A stretch of 64,000 bases of DNA from an uncultured Armatimonadota bacterium. Its GTDB lineage: Bacteria > Armatimonadota > Armatimonadia > Armatimonadales > Armatimonadaceae. A program made the translations under genes and the position numbers. A model generated the notes under the pieces. That model saw only the letters and a list, made by a program, of their open reading frames with translations. It did no database searches and was not told where the DNA came from. Below, one piece after another: positions 35,121 to 44,465 of the stretch (position 1 is its first letter; the number at the start of each line of letters is the position of its first letter). The stretch is taken from the NCBI GenBank assembly GCA_903910385.1, contig CAIVZM010000075.1, positions 60,288 to 124,287 on the forward strand. The letters are read 5' to 3'.

Positions 35121-37166
35121 GTGTCTAAAAAATTTCGATTTTCGCACAGTCGCGTTCCTCTTGCCATAGCGGCGGGACTGTCTTCTACCCCCGTTCTCGC
35201 GCAAGGGGTCAGCTCAATACAATTTACTGCGGAAAAGACGCTTCTACGAGCCGACGGACGCAGTTCTATTGTTTTTACCGCCAAAGTCTTCGACAACCGC
35301 GGATCTCTTGTGCCTGATGGCACAATCGTCCAGTTTACCGCTACCGCTGGGCGTCTGGCTCAAAGTGAAGTCACCACCGTTGGCGGCGTCGCTCTGGTCA
35401 CATTCTACGCTGCTGACCAACCGGGGCAGGCGGTGGTCACTGCGTCGTTGCAGGGTGTTGCGCAATCGCTTCCCAGCCGGTTGGTCATCAACTTCAGCAG
35501 GGATGCCGATAATGCCGATACACGTACTCCGTGGATCACTATCGCCGGTCCGCAATACACCGGGTACATCGCCGATAATGGAATCGTTCAGGCGGTTGGC
35601 AAAGGTGGGACTGCTGAATTCACCTACCGTGATCTGACTATCCGTGCGAATACGATTCAATATAATGCACGCGAAAACCGTCTGCTGGCAGTTGGTAATG
35701 TTCAGGTGACGGTAGGAAAAGTCGAACCTGTCAATTATAATACGTTACGCTATGACTTCGGACAGGGAGCAGGACAAGCGGAAAGGATCATTGACGCCAA
35801 ACCCCTCGCCTTTGATATCACCGGTTCTACTTTTCAAGAACTTCCCTTTGCAGTGGGAAGATTTCCTCCGCCACGAGAGACCTGGGCGCTAACTGATCTT
35901 TCCGATGCACAGATGGCGGTGGTGGCTTCCGCGATATCCATCGAACCCGGGAAGCAGTTGCAGTTTCGGCGGGCGACCGTCTATGCGGCAGGACAAAAGA
36001 CATTTACCTTGCCCGTCCATATGATGGAGATCGACCAGAAATTCATCTTTCCGCGACAGTTGATAGGATTCAGCGATCAGGGTATTTCGGTAGACGTTCC
36101 TCTATACTATGATGTCCGGCCTGGCGGGCTTGGAACTTTGCATATCCGGCACTCCTCACGAGTCGGCGGTTCCGCCTACGCAATCCGACCGGGTTGGAGC
36201 GTAGATGCCATTCAGACCTACACCGGTCCTCAACGGACGACGGGCCGTGTGGAGCTTTCCGGTCTGACACGAGGAGATTGGGGAATGGTGGCGCAGCATG
36301 CACAGCGCATAGGGCAGAACACGTCCGCGAGTCTGTATTTCAGTTCGCCCAATCATCGTAGCCTACTATTCAATCCGCAACTTTCCCATAATTTCCGCGA
36401 CTTTTATGTGAACGCAAACGCACTCGGCTCACTTTCGCCAGGTTATACTGACCCCGCTTCGGGAGCTAAAGTGTCCTCCGGTTCCGCCGTCAGCGGTTCG
36501 GTTAATGCAGAAACCTATAGCCGACCGATTCCTGGCGTGAAATCCTTACGCTATGTGTTAACTGGGGGTCTGTCTCGTCAGCATTATGCCGGGGAAACGG
36601 ATTATCAGAGAGGCGATACCTACACAAGTTCGCTGGGAACCCGCGCCTTCACCCCCGCTTTGAAAATCGCACGCAACACGACTCTGACACAGTCGGCATC
36701 ACTGGCAAACCTGTGGGTCGCGCACAGGGGATATGCAGGGAATACGCTGCCAGGCATTACCATGCTTGCCACAACCTCCCTGAACTATAGTCTCGGTGAT
36801 CTGGGACTTCTGGGGTTGAACTATAACTTTACCCGGACGCCCTCCAATGCGAAATCGTCTTACTATGGAAATGGCAAGCATCAACTGGGTTTGACTGGTT
36901 ATCTTTCACGAGGCTCCGCTTGGGACCTGAGCGTTGCGGGCGTTCAGGGACTGGACGTAAAGCAGACCAGCTTTTACACGAACTTTGGATTTCGGATCAA
37001 GGGACAGGTGCGCGGTCGCGTCACATATCAGTTGACGGGAGCAGGAACGTCAAACTTCAGTGGAATGGAATACGCTCTGACCTATCCGGTGTTTGGCAGG
37101 GAGGTAACCATGTACTATTCCACAACCACCCGTCGCGTCATGCTTGATTTCGGTACGCACTTTTAA
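35121..37166 (+). CDS. Probable outer-membrane barrel protein with Big-1 and OstA-like parts
   Basis: 681 aa, GTG start; signal peptide RVPLAIAAGLSSTPVLAQ. Residues 30-125 read as an invasin/Big-1 immunoglobulin fold (LRADGRSSIVFTAKVFDNRG, GTIVQFTATAGRL, GVALVTFYAADQPGQAVVTA). Residues 150-240 resemble the OstA/LptD N-terminal beta-jelly-roll (IQYNARENRLLAVGNVQVTV). From about 255 amphipathic strands dominate with Gly/Tyr/Thr turns (SLNYSLGDLGLLGLNYNF, GQVRGRVTYQLTGAG), ending in LDFGTHF with a terminal aromatic, as in outer-membrane barrels. Last gene of the locus and a candidate export or assembly channel for its large products; that role is inferred. Confidence 0.72.
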   Translation: MSKKFRFSHSRVPLAIAAGLSSTPVLAQGVSSIQFTAEKTLLRADGRSSIVFTAKVFDNRGSLVPDGTIVQFTATAGRLAQSEVTTVGGVALVTFYAADQPGQAVVTASLQGVAQSLPSRLVINFSRDADNADTRTPWITIAGPQYTGYIADNGIVQAVGKGGTAEFTYRDLTIRANTIQYNARENRLLAVGNVQVTVGKVEPVNYNTLRYDFGQGAGQAERIIDAKPLAFDITGSTFQELPFAVGRFPPPRETWALTDLSDAQMAVVASAISIEPGKQLQFRRATVYAAGQKTFTLPVHMMEIDQKFIFPRQLIGFSDQGISVDVPLYYDVRPGGLGTLHIRHSSRVGGSAYAIRPGWSVDAIQTYTGPQRTTGRVELSGLTRGDWGMVAQHAQRIGQNTSASLYFSSPNHRSLLFNPQLSHNFRDFYVNANALGSLSPGYTDPASGAKVSSGSAVSGSVNAETYSRPIPGVKSLRYVLTGGLSRQHYAGETDYQRGDTYTSSLGTRAFTPALKIARNTTLTQSASLANLWVAHRGYAGNTLPGITMLATTSLNYSLGDLGLLGLNYNFTRTPSNAKSSYYGNGKHQLGLTGYLSRGSAWDLSVAGVQGLDVKQTSFYTNFGFRIKGQVRGRVTYQLTGAGTSNFSGMEYALTYPVFGREVTMYYSTTTRRVMLDFGTHF

Positions 37167-37247
37167 ATCATAAGCGTACTTGAGATGGATGCTGATTCAT
37201 CCTCCCACGATGTATCTTGATATTTTAATGATCCGTTCATTGGTAAA

Positions 37248-38222
37248 TCACCCCGTCGATTTCCGCGATGTGAGGGGCGGATAGACGATATCCAGCATGG
37301 ATTCAAAGGGTAGGGGATAGACTTTCAAGATTTCGTTGAGCGCCGTATTGTCACAGATATTGTCGCGGCTCAGGTTCTTGAGTTGATCTACTGTGATAGG
37401 GGGATTGGCGACAATCATCTCCATTAGAGCAGCGGCAGGATACATCATGAACATGGGAATGTGAAAGAGGCGCTTGCTGACATGAATACGTTTGGCAAGA
37501 TCATTCAGAAGTTTATTAAAGGTGATACGATCCGGGCCGCCGACCGGTATGGTCGCGTTTTCGGCAGCGACTGCTGTCAGGCTACGAACCACCGCATCCG
37601 CCAGATCGCCAACATACACCGGCTGGAATTTGTTGGCGCCATTTCCTGGAACCGGTATAAAAGGTGGGTTGAAGGGGAAAAGTGGGGGTCTGCGAATCAG
37701 ACTTTCCATCTGCTTGATGAACTCACCGCCGGGGCCGATGACAAGAGAAGGACGCAGAATAACGCAATCCATCGCTTCCGCTTTACGAACGAGTTGCTCT
37801 GCTATCGCTTTCGTTCGAGAATATTCCGAAGAAGCATCCGGATCGGCGCCCTGTGCGCTGACATAAATGATTCTGCCGCTTACTTTAGCGATCTGAGCGG
37901 CGCGTAACACCTGCCGGGTTCCACCTACATGAACAGACTCAAAGGTGACGCCCTGTTTTCGATTCTCCGCGATAATTCCTACCAGATGAACGATGTAACC
38001 GCATCCGCTGAAAGCTTCATCCGGAATATTTCCTTTAGTCACATCGGCTTTGAAATAGGTGACGCCGCCGACAGAACGATCCGGCTTTGGCTCATCACGA
38101 GATAATCCGATTACCTCGTATCCTGCCGCGACAAGGGCGTGGCAGACGGAAGTCCCGATAAAACCAGTCGCCCCGGTGACAGCGACCTTTTTCGGAAGGG
38201 ATAATGGCGGTTCCACACTCAT
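37248..38222 (-). CDS. NAD(P)-binding epimerase (NDUFA9/atypical SDR type)
   Basis: Extended or atypical short-chain dehydrogenase, 324 aa. Rossmann motif TGATGFIGTSV near residues 16-26, the YVSAQGA strand, YSRTK (Tyr-x3-Lys) near 134-138, and LRPSLVIGPGGEFI; the whole resembles the complex I NDUFA9-like group that handles nucleotide-linked or quinone-related substrates. Substrate not determinable. It lies 31 nt downstream of the primary-type sigma gene, so cotranscription is likely. Confidence 0.9.
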   Translation of the reverse strand: MSVEPPLSLPKKVAVTGATGFIGTSVCHALVAAGYEVIGLSRDEPKPDRSVGGVTYFKADVTKGNIPDEAFSGCGYIVHLVGIIAENRKQGVTFESVHVGGTRQVLRAAQIAKVSGRIIYVSAQGADPDASSEYSRTKAIAEQLVRKAEAMDCVILRPSLVIGPGGEFIKQMESLIRRPPLFPFNPPFIPVPGNGANKFQPVYVGDLADAVVRSLTAVAAENATIPVGGPDRITFNKLLNDLAKRIHVSKRLFHIPMFMMYPAAALMEMIVANPPITVDQLKNLSRDNICDNTALNEILKVYPLPFESMLDIVYPPLTSRKSTG

Positions 38223-38253
38223 TAAGACCTACAATCGGAAGAGAATGTTCGGG

Positions 38254-39351
38254 TCAAGTGTGAGCCGCTTCTCGATCCAGAGGACCCATACGGCGCAATT
38301 TTTTCAGAGCGCGGAGTTCAATCTGTCGGACTCGTTCCCGCGTGATATGGAAGATAATCCCTACCTCATCCAGTGTGCGTGGAGAAGCGCCATCCAAGCC
38401 GTAACGCATGCACATGACTTCGCGCTCCCGCTCGGTTAGACGTGATAACGCCAGTTCCAACTGTTCACGGCGAATCAAATTGATGGCTACATCGGAGGGG
38501 GTAATCGCATTATGTGCCGGGAGGAAGTCCGAAAGCTGGGCGGATTCTTTATCGCCAACAGGGGTTTCCAGGGAAATTGGCTCCAGTGCGACACGCATAA
38601 TCTCATTGACGCGATCTGGAGTGCATTCCATGGCGTGAGAGATTTCTTCCAGAGTCGGTTCGCGGTCATACTCCTGCCGCAACATTCCGGTAGTCTTGAC
38701 CACTTTATGAATCATCTCGGCAACATAGACCGGAATTCGGATCGTTCTACCCTGATTGATTACGGCGCGAGCGATGGCACGACGTATCCACCAGGTAGCA
38801 TAGGTTGAGAAGCGGAATCCGCGAGAGGGATCGAATTTTTCCACTGCCCGGATAAGCCCGATGTTGCCTTCTTGAATAAGGTCTGCCAGCGCGACGCCCG
38901 GGACGGAGTAGCGGCGTGCGATAGATACTACCAGTCGAAGGTTCGCTTCGGTCAGAATATCCTTGGCAGTCTTGTCGCCATGGGAGACGCGCCGTGCGAG
39001 TTCGATCTCCTCCCGTGCGGAAAGCAACCGGGTCGACCGAGTGCGCCGCATCCACATTTCGGAATCGATCCCCGCTTCCGGGTAAGCTGATTCGCCTGTT
39101 TCCTCTTCCGGAACGGTATCATCAGTGAACTCCAGATCAGCGTCCTCCTCGATTTCTGGAGGAGAAACCAGAAGGAATTCACCGTTCGCATCAGGAAATC
39201 CCAGTAAAACAGAGTCTGAAAGAACACTCAGTGAGGAGTCATCCTCCGTTGAATCACGGCGTTCTTGGGTCTGATTTCGTCGGGCTTTTATCAGGTTTGT
39301 CGGTCGGGAGACATTTACGCCGCCCCAGACTGCGCCCGCAGCGCTTGTCAT
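38254..39351 (-). CDS. RpoD/SigA-type sigma factor
   Basis: 365 aa from ATG 39351, which has GGGGAG 8 nt upstream; longer in-frame extension to 39738 has no RBS and poor composition. An acidic N-terminal linker ([10 protein letters not shown]) precedes region 1.2 ([15 protein letters not shown]), region 2 ([44 protein letters not shown]), region 3 and region 4 ([36 protein letters not shown]). The size and acidic head fit either the housekeeping sigma or a group 2 paralog; no region 1.1-like extension is seen. Confidence 0.93.
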   Translation of the reverse strand: MTSAAGAVWGGVNVSRPTNLIKARRNQTQERRDSTEDDSSLSVLSDSVLLGFPDANGEFLLVSPPEIEEDADLEFTDDTVPEEETGESAYPEAGIDSEMWMRRTRSTRLLSAREEIELARRVSHGDKTAKDILTEANLRLVVSIARRYSVPGVALADLIQEGNIGLIRAVEKFDPSRGFRFSTYATWWIRRAIARAVINQGRTIRIPVYVAEMIHKVVKTTGMLRQEYDREPTLEEISHAMECTPDRVNEIMRVALEPISLETPVGDKESAQLSDFLPAHNAITPSDVAINLIRREQLELALSRLTEREREVMCMRYGLDGASPRTLDEVGIIFHITRERVRQIELRALKKLRRMGPLDREAAHT

Positions 39352-39584
39352 ATCTTCCACTCCCCTTGTTCTCCCAGCCCACACTTTTTCCGGTTGCAAA
39401 AGTTCTTTACAGGCGCTTTCTGGTAACCGTTCCTGTGCAGCGTTTTTCGGGTTCGCAAGCGGCGATGCCGCAAACAGGAGGAAAAGAGCGAGGCATTGAA
39501 AAACCGCTGACCCCGAACTATTTCCTACCGTTCCCAATGGAAATATTGCGTCAGCGGTTCCGAAAATTCCTCCTGTAAAGCAAA

Positions 39585-39611
39585 GGAAGAGGCGGTAAAA
39601 CCGCCTCTTCC
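39585..39611 (-). terminator. Intrinsic terminator after the ECF sigma gene
   Basis: Perfect 12-bp stem GGAAGAGGCGGT/ACCGCCTCTTCC with AAA loop, followed on the minus strand by TTTGCTTT. It separates the ECF gene from the downstream primary-type sigma gene; the 290-nt gap to that gene holds no ORF. Confidence 0.75.
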
Positions 39612-39643
39612 CGGGTTGTTTGTATAAAACGTTACAATTTAGC

Positions 39644-40318
39644 CTATGCTGGCATCGTTTCCGTGGTAGGTCGCCAGGCAAACAGGGCGCGTCGCACCCG
39701 TTCGCGTCCCCGACTGAGACGGGATCGAACTGTGCCAATCGGGATGCTCAACTGATCGGCGATATCCTGATAGGGCATTCCCTGAATATCCGCCATCGCA
39801 ACTACCTGACGGTATTCGATCGGCAATGCCCGCACCGCTTCCAGAGCCGCCGCGCCTTCCATTTGCGATAGCGTTTGTCGCTCCGGCGAGGAGACGGTCA
39901 ATTGTTGCGGAGAAACCGCACTGGCGACCCCTGCGCCACCTCTGCCAGAGGTAGCCGGGTCGAACAGATCAAGGGAAACCTGTTTCGGCTCCCGCGATTT
40001 CTTGCGATAAGCATTGAAGAAAAGGTTCCGCATGATTGTGTGCAGCCATGCTCTGGGGGAACCGTCCGCACGGAACGTGTCGAACCGATCATATGCGCGT
40101 AGCAAGGTCTCCTGAATCAGGTCTTCGGCGTCCGATGCGCTGTGCGTCAGGGACATCGCGGGGGCGTAGAGAGAATTTTCGTGAGGAAGAATGAGTTTCT
40201 CAAACATATCTCGTCGCGCCGCTTCCTGATTATTGCCGTTCGCCCGCCGCACCATGCTCGGCAGGGAGCGGACCGCGCTCATAGTAGAGTTCATTGTCGC
40301 TGCCATTGTCGCTGCCAT
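39644..40318 (-). CDS. ECF-type RNA polymerase sigma factor
   Basis: 224 aa, SigE-like. Region 2: [20 protein letters not shown] then [20 protein letters not shown] and [16 protein letters not shown]; region 4: [17 protein letters not shown] and [25 protein letters not shown] lies 10 nt before the first of four closely spaced ATGs in a duplicated ATGGCAGCGACA, so the start is approximate within 10 codons. No anti-sigma gene adjoins it. The 23-bp palindrome at 40417-40439, shared with the tetR promoter, lies about 100 nt upstream, suggesting TetR control. Confidence 0.93.
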   Translation of the reverse strand: MAATMAATMNSTMSAVRSLPSMVRRANGNNQEAARRDMFEKLILPHENSLYAPAMSLTHSASDAEDLIQETLLRAYDRFDTFRADGSPRAWLHTIMRNLFFNAYRKKSREPKQVSLDLFDPATSGRGGAGVASAVSPQQLTVSSPERQTLSQMEGAAALEAVRALPIEYRQVVAMADIQGMPYQDIADQLSIPIGTVRSRLSRGRERVRRALFAWRPTTETMPA

Positions 40319-40416
40319 AATCTTTAGATCCTCGTTCCTGCGCCGTTATGTCTGTTCTACCGACGTGCGGCGCGTCCGCCCAAAATCACAATCCGTATCT
40401 TGATTCGTTCTACTAA

Positions 40417-40439
40417 TGACTGAAACGGTATTTCAGTCA
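40417..40439. promoter_or_regulatory. Palindromic operator between tetR and the ECF gene
   Basis: TGACTGAAA-CGGTA-TTTCAGTCA, perfect 9-bp arms. It matches the site in the tetR promoter at 21 of 23 positions. It lies 38 nt after the tetR stop and about 100 nt before the ECF start. Confidence 0.8.
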
Positions 40440-40476
40440 GTGTGTTCCAAAAAAAAGCGATGACGCTGAAAAGTCC

Positions 40477-41142
40477 TTATCCCGGATTCCGTAGCCGAAT
40501 ACCATGGAACAGAAACTCCAGCATTGCGCTCGCCCGCGCCTCCAGATCTTTCCTGCAGGTCAGGTCTCCATTACAGGGATCGACATAAGGCGGATAAAAA
40601 GCGATTGTCGCCAGCATGACCTGCTTTGCCGATTGATGAACATCTCCGCCCGGAACCGAAAATTCTCCGCGCCGGACGCCTTCCGCCAGAGCTCCCGCCA
40701 CCAGAGCGATCTGCGCCTCGCGTTCTGCATGACCGCACTGCATCAGTTTCGGGCGCAGTATCTCTTCCACCAGTTCCGCACCATGCGTAAATGTCTTGGC
40801 TGCATCATAAACCGAGATGATGGAAGCCAGCATCATGCGCCGAACTTTATCTTCCGGCGTTGCCAGTGAGGAAGAAATCGCTTCCATTTGCGCGGTGATA
40901 TTGCGTTTCACTTCTCGCGCCAGCGTCAGCAGAATATCTTCCTTGCTGGAAAAGTGCAGGTAAACCGTCCCTTTGCCAACATTCGCATCCGCTGCAATCT
41001 CATCGATGGTCGTCTTTTTATAACCGTAATGCAGGAAGCGTGATCGCGCCGCTTCGAGGATTGCCTGTCTGGTAACGCAGGAACCCCCCGCCTCGGTCGC
41101 GCCTGCGGACATTCGTGGCTTAATATCGTCGCCCATTCGCAT
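40477..41142 (-). CDS. TetR-family transcriptional repressor
   Basis: 221 aa. HTH (about 25-70): ILEAARSRFLHYGYKKTTID then IAADANVGKGTVYLHFSSKE, typical of TetR. The C-terminal ligand domain is all-helical, with PPYVDPCNGDLTC near 180 (Cys-rich, unlike most members). Two near-identical palindromes flank the gene: one directly downstream of its -10 element (autorepression) and one ahead of the ECF sigma gene. Ligand unknown. A start nearer the HTH is possible, since residues 1-20 are disordered. Confidence 0.95.
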   Translation of the reverse strand: MRMGDDIKPRMSAGATEAGGSCVTRQAILEAARSRFLHYGYKKTTIDEIAADANVGKGTVYLHFSSKEDILLTLAREVKRNITAQMEAISSSLATPEDKVRRMMLASIISVYDAAKTFTHGAELVEEILRPKLMQCGHAEREAQIALVAGALAEGVRRGEFSVPGGDVHQSAKQVMLATIAFYPPYVDPCNGDLTCRKDLEARASAMLEFLFHGIRLRNPG

Positions 41143-41180
41143 CGCTTTCCGCCATTTCGCTTTTCCTGTCCTCGTCTGAA

Positions 41181-41280
41181 TGACTGATAGTCAAAGCGGA
41201 ACCATTCTGATTCTGATTCGCTTTCGTATGACCGAAATCGTATTTCAGTCATATTGTATCGTATCCGGTGTAATTGTCAA
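41181..41280 (-). promoter_or_regulatory. tetR promoter with embedded operators
   Basis: On the minus strand: -35 TTGACA (41280-41275), 16-bp spacer, -10 TACAAT (41258-41253), then TGACTGAAATACGATTTCGG at the start site (palindrome 41251-41229). A further TGACT-GAT-AGTCA palindrome is at 41193-41181. Repressor bound at 41229-41251 would cover the transcription start. Confidence 0.85.
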
Positions 41281-41312
41281 GTTGAAGTGGCAATCCTGAT
41301 CCGAACACGCGC

Positions 41313-42647
41313 TTACCGACCGCTCCAGACCGGACCTTTCTGGGTACGGGCATACAAGTCCGCCCATTCTGAACTGCCATCGTCTTTCTGAACCGTCATT
41401 TGAGCCCCGCGAGGCTCGATAGGATGGTTGCCCATCAGGAAGTCTTCCCACATCTGACGGTGTGTATCGAGAGTGGTGGCATTGGCGGCATGAGAGAACG
41501 GGCTTTTGGTGGCATGGTTTCCCTGACGATTTACCATAGTCGCATAGTGCAATCTTCTGCCCGATGGCCATTCGACCGTGATAATGTGGCGACGCTCCGG
41601 ATGTAAATAGGGCGGCTGCATGGCGTATCTGGACAGGGTGTCCGTATTGAAAGTCACACCCAGGCCGGGAGCGGTCGGAACCTGCACGTAGCCATCCTCG
41701 ATTCGTAACGGTTCCGAAAGAAGATCATCCGCGTAGTTGTTCATACAGGTGATAGCGGGCCATCGGGCATGCGATAAAACCGCTCCCAGTTGCGCGACCC
41801 ATGCGGTCGTCAATCCCGCCCCGACCGCCTGAAGCCAGAACGGTTTTTCGAACGCCGCGCACAGCGCTCCGTTGGTCATGGCGATTCCAGCGCCGCACTC
41901 CGAAAAGACGAAGCCATCGCACATCTCTGACCGAACCGCCACCGGGAACGCCGGGACGCCGATATGGGCGACGATGGGTTTGGCGATTTTCCCCCGGAGA
42001 TGGCGATATCCCTCGATGTCCCGCTGGGGCAGGGGACCCTCAAACAGGGCGACCTTAGGATGTTTCTCCAGTTCTTGCAGGATGGGAGTCGCTATTCCGA
42101 CATGAAGCAACATGTCATTCCAGTCCATGTCGATGCGGTAATGTTCCGGGGTGACAGCGGAAATCGCTTCCGTTTGCGCGTAGCAATCCAGCCAGGGGCG
42201 CGTCTTGATTTTGTGCGCGGTATATCCCTTTGAAACCGCTTCCTTCGCCTCTTCTGCGAGCGCTTCGGGCGGCATTTTTGTATTCCACCATCCCAGAGGG
42301 CACCAGTCGCGGATTTTGGGGAGGGGGAACAGGCAGTGCGCCGGGATTTCCAGCGCCTTGCCGACTGCATCGTAAAGCGCCATCTGTAATCCTGCTCCGA
42401 TAGAATCGTCCCCCATAAATTCGACCGGATTCATACCGGGTACGGCAAGCAGGGCTTCATCGGTTGTTTTAGTCCAGGTGTAAACAGGAATACTTTCTCC
42501 CCAACCGACAATTCCCCCCTCCAGTTCGACGCGGATTATCTCCAGAATGCGCCAGTTATAAACCATCAGAGCGTTCCATTCCTCGCAACGAGGCGTCAGA
42601 GGAACATTGACGACAAAACGGTCGGCGGATTTGATACGAAGAGCCAT
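41313..42647 (-). CDS. Enolase-superfamily (mandelate racemase/muconate lactonising) enzyme
   Basis: 444 aa. Enolase-superfamily layout: capping domain (1-125), barrel with KxK motif in HKIKTRPW near 147-149, first metal ligand in RIDMDWND near 170, second in VALFEGPLP near 197, and a third position occupied by VAHIGVP near 224 where Asp/Glu/Asn is usual. The C-terminal 80 residues are longer than usual (ending in DLYARTQKGPVW). Reaction unknown; family members dehydrate or epimerise sugar acids. It lies 91 nt after the fucose-isomerase-like gene, probably in one sugar-catabolic unit. Confidence 0.85.
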   Translation of the reverse strand: MALRIKSADRFVVNVPLTPRCEEWNALMVYNWRILEIIRVELEGGIVGWGESIPVYTWTKTTDEALLAVPGMNPVEFMGDDSIGAGLQMALYDAVGKALEIPAHCLFPLPKIRDWCPLGWWNTKMPPEALAEEAKEAVSKGYTAHKIKTRPWLDCYAQTEAISAVTPEHYRIDMDWNDMLLHVGIATPILQELEKHPKVALFEGPLPQRDIEGYRHLRGKIAKPIVAHIGVPAFPVAVRSEMCDGFVFSECGAGIAMTNGALCAAFEKPFWLQAVGAGLTTAWVAQLGAVLSHARWPAITCMNNYADDLLSEPLRIEDGYVQVPTAPGLGVTFNTDTLSRYAMQPPYLHPERRHIITVEWPSGRRLHYATMVNRQGNHATKSPFSHAANATTLDTHRQMWEDFLMGNHPIEPRGAQMTVQKDDGSSEWADLYARTQKGPVWSGR

Positions 42648-42738
42648 AGGAGCAACCTTTTTCGCTGTATTGATTCCGGGATTCTGAACTTTCCATTGAT
42701 ATGAGCAGGGCGTGATACGCCCCGCTTAGTCTTTGTCC

Positions 42739-44178
42739 TTAGCCGTGCTTGTAAACATTCCAACCGAGATAGTTACCGAGCGCTTCGTTCAAAGCGCTGG
42801 CTATCGCGCCGTTGTGAGCGGGGGTCTGTCCGATGGGAGCGGTATGCGAAGCAGCGACATGGTGCTCGAATCCGGCGCGGCAGAGGTAGGTAAGAAGTCC
42901 CTGTAAATCGGGGATTCGGGCGATTCCTGCGCCGCCGAAGGTCTGGAATGGGTCCGCTAGGAATTCGCCCTCTCCGACATAGGCGCGAATATTGCCATGT
43001 ACATCGTCGGTTGCGACGCGGGCATAGGCGAATCTACCGGGACGGATATAACCTTCGATAGTGCCATAGGTATTATCGACGCCCACGGTTCCGGCGATAA
43101 TCGCCTGATAGCCCATTCCTGCATGAACGAGGGCGTCCTTGGGAAGATTGGAGCAGTGAAAGACGATGCACTTGTCAGGGTCATCATCGTAATTATTGTT
43201 CCAGTCCAGAAGCATGGAGGCGGTTTCGGTGGCAAGAGCGAGTGCATACATTCCGATTGCCCCCGTGGTATCCACTTCACAGGCGGAAGGCATCAGTTTG
43301 TTGGAAAGCATGGACATGACGGTGCAAGGTACGACGCCGAAATACTCTTCCATCGAAGTCCAGCATTGAATAGAGGTGGCATCGTATTCGCCGGCGATCA
43401 TCCAGTCATTGATGACGACCGCTAACTTGGCGATTTTCATCAGGGACTCGTCGGGAATGCCCTTCGTTGGGACATACGCATGGATTTCTTCCAACCGGTC
43501 TTGAACGCTCTGGGCGTTGTTGTCCAGTTTGGCGATACGTCCGAATACTTCAGACAAGTCCAGCGTTTCGACGGCAATACCGCTTCGCTCCAGAATCTTC
43601 TCCGAATAACGAACGGTGTTAAATGCAACGGGACGCGCACCAATGGCTCCCAATCGCGCATTACGCAATCCCTTGACGACACGGCAGACGGCGGCGAACT
43701 CGAACAGATCGGCGGCGAATGCCGGGGAGTCCGGCGCGACCGTGTGCCGTTTGGTCAGAGAAAACTTGATACCGTACTGTGTCAGGTTGTTACAGGCGGA
43801 AAGTTTACCGCAGAAGGAGTCGCGACGATCTTTCAGAGACAGTCGCATGGGGTTGTCAGGGGTCGCCTGTATCAAAACTGGTACATTCAGGTTTGCCAGA
43901 CGAATCGTTTCCGCTACCCCACGCTCATCCCCAAAGTTCGGGAGGGTCACCAGAATTCCGTCAATGAGGGAAGCGTTTTTCCGAAAGAGATCGGCGCATT
44001 TTTTGGCGTGTTCTCGCGTCTCTACGGAACCGAAGGGCGTCTCTGCTGGCGTCAATGCTACGACGCCGAATCCCGCTTTTTCCAGGACGGCGATCATGTC
44101 CTTTCGTCCCTCATCGGCTAAATGGTCGGGAAAGAATCCCCGGTTGCCCACGATCAGACCTAACGTTACTTTTCGCAT
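42739..44178 (-). CDS. L-fucose/L-arabinose isomerase-family protein
   Basis: 479 aa, full length for the FucI-like group. GGAG lies 9 nt before the ATG. Metal-site candidates: Glu in QCWTSMEEYFG near 280, Glu/Asp in SACEVDTTGAIGMYA near 305, and His in IVFHCSNLP near 340; N-terminal domains have Rossmann-like strands (LGLIVGNRGFF; GILVTLPNFGDE). The family interconverts aldose and ketose forms of fucose, arabinose or related sugars. Pairing with an enolase-superfamily enzyme suggests use of plant or glycan-derived deoxysugars. Confidence 0.87.
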   Translation of the reverse strand: MRKVTLGLIVGNRGFFPDHLADEGRKDMIAVLEKAGFGVVALTPAETPFGSVETREHAKKCADLFRKNASLIDGILVTLPNFGDERGVAETIRLANLNVPVLIQATPDNPMRLSLKDRRDSFCGKLSACNNLTQYGIKFSLTKRHTVAPDSPAFAADLFEFAAVCRVVKGLRNARLGAIGARPVAFNTVRYSEKILERSGIAVETLDLSEVFGRIAKLDNNAQSVQDRLEEIHAYVPTKGIPDESLMKIAKLAVVINDWMIAGEYDATSIQCWTSMEEYFGVVPCTVMSMLSNKLMPSACEVDTTGAIGMYALALATETASMLLDWNNNYDDDPDKCIVFHCSNLPKDALVHAGMGYQAIIAGTVGVDNTYGTIEGYIRPGRFAYARVATDDVHGNIRAYVGEGEFLADPFQTFGGAGIARIPDLQGLLTYLCRAGFEHHVAASHTAPIGQTPAHNGAIASALNEALGNYLGWNVYKHG

Positions 44179-44362
44179 GATTATTATCTCCAGGGAAAGG
44201 GAAATCGTTCCGCGATATTCCCCACCGGTAATTGTTTTCCTTCTCAGGAATGTTATAGAAATCTCTGATTTTCTGTGAAATCAACAATACTTTTGAGAGG
44301 CGATAAGGATTTACCTCAAAGTGAAATTGGCGCTGGGAGCGTTTTCATCCCTGAGGGCAAGC

Positions 44363-44410
44363 GCCGGAGGGGTATGGTTTTTTGCCGGAGGAGTATGGTT
44401 TTTTGCCGGA
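44363..44410. repeat. 21-bp tandem repeat
   Basis: GCCGGAGGRGTATGGTTTTTT twice in tandem (44363-44383, 44384-44404), followed by a partial third copy. It lies in the 287-nt gap between pyrD and the isomerase gene. Each unit ends in T6, so it could cause weak pausing. Confidence 0.85.
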
Positions 44411-44465
44411 GGAGACTCTGTCCTGTGAGGGCATCCTCTGCGCTCTACCATAGCGCTATCCCGCT

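Noticed and set aside
39352..39738. Upstream extension of the primary-type sigma gene
   Set aside because: No RBS and protein-like composition is lost; a good RBS lies at the internal ATG 39351.
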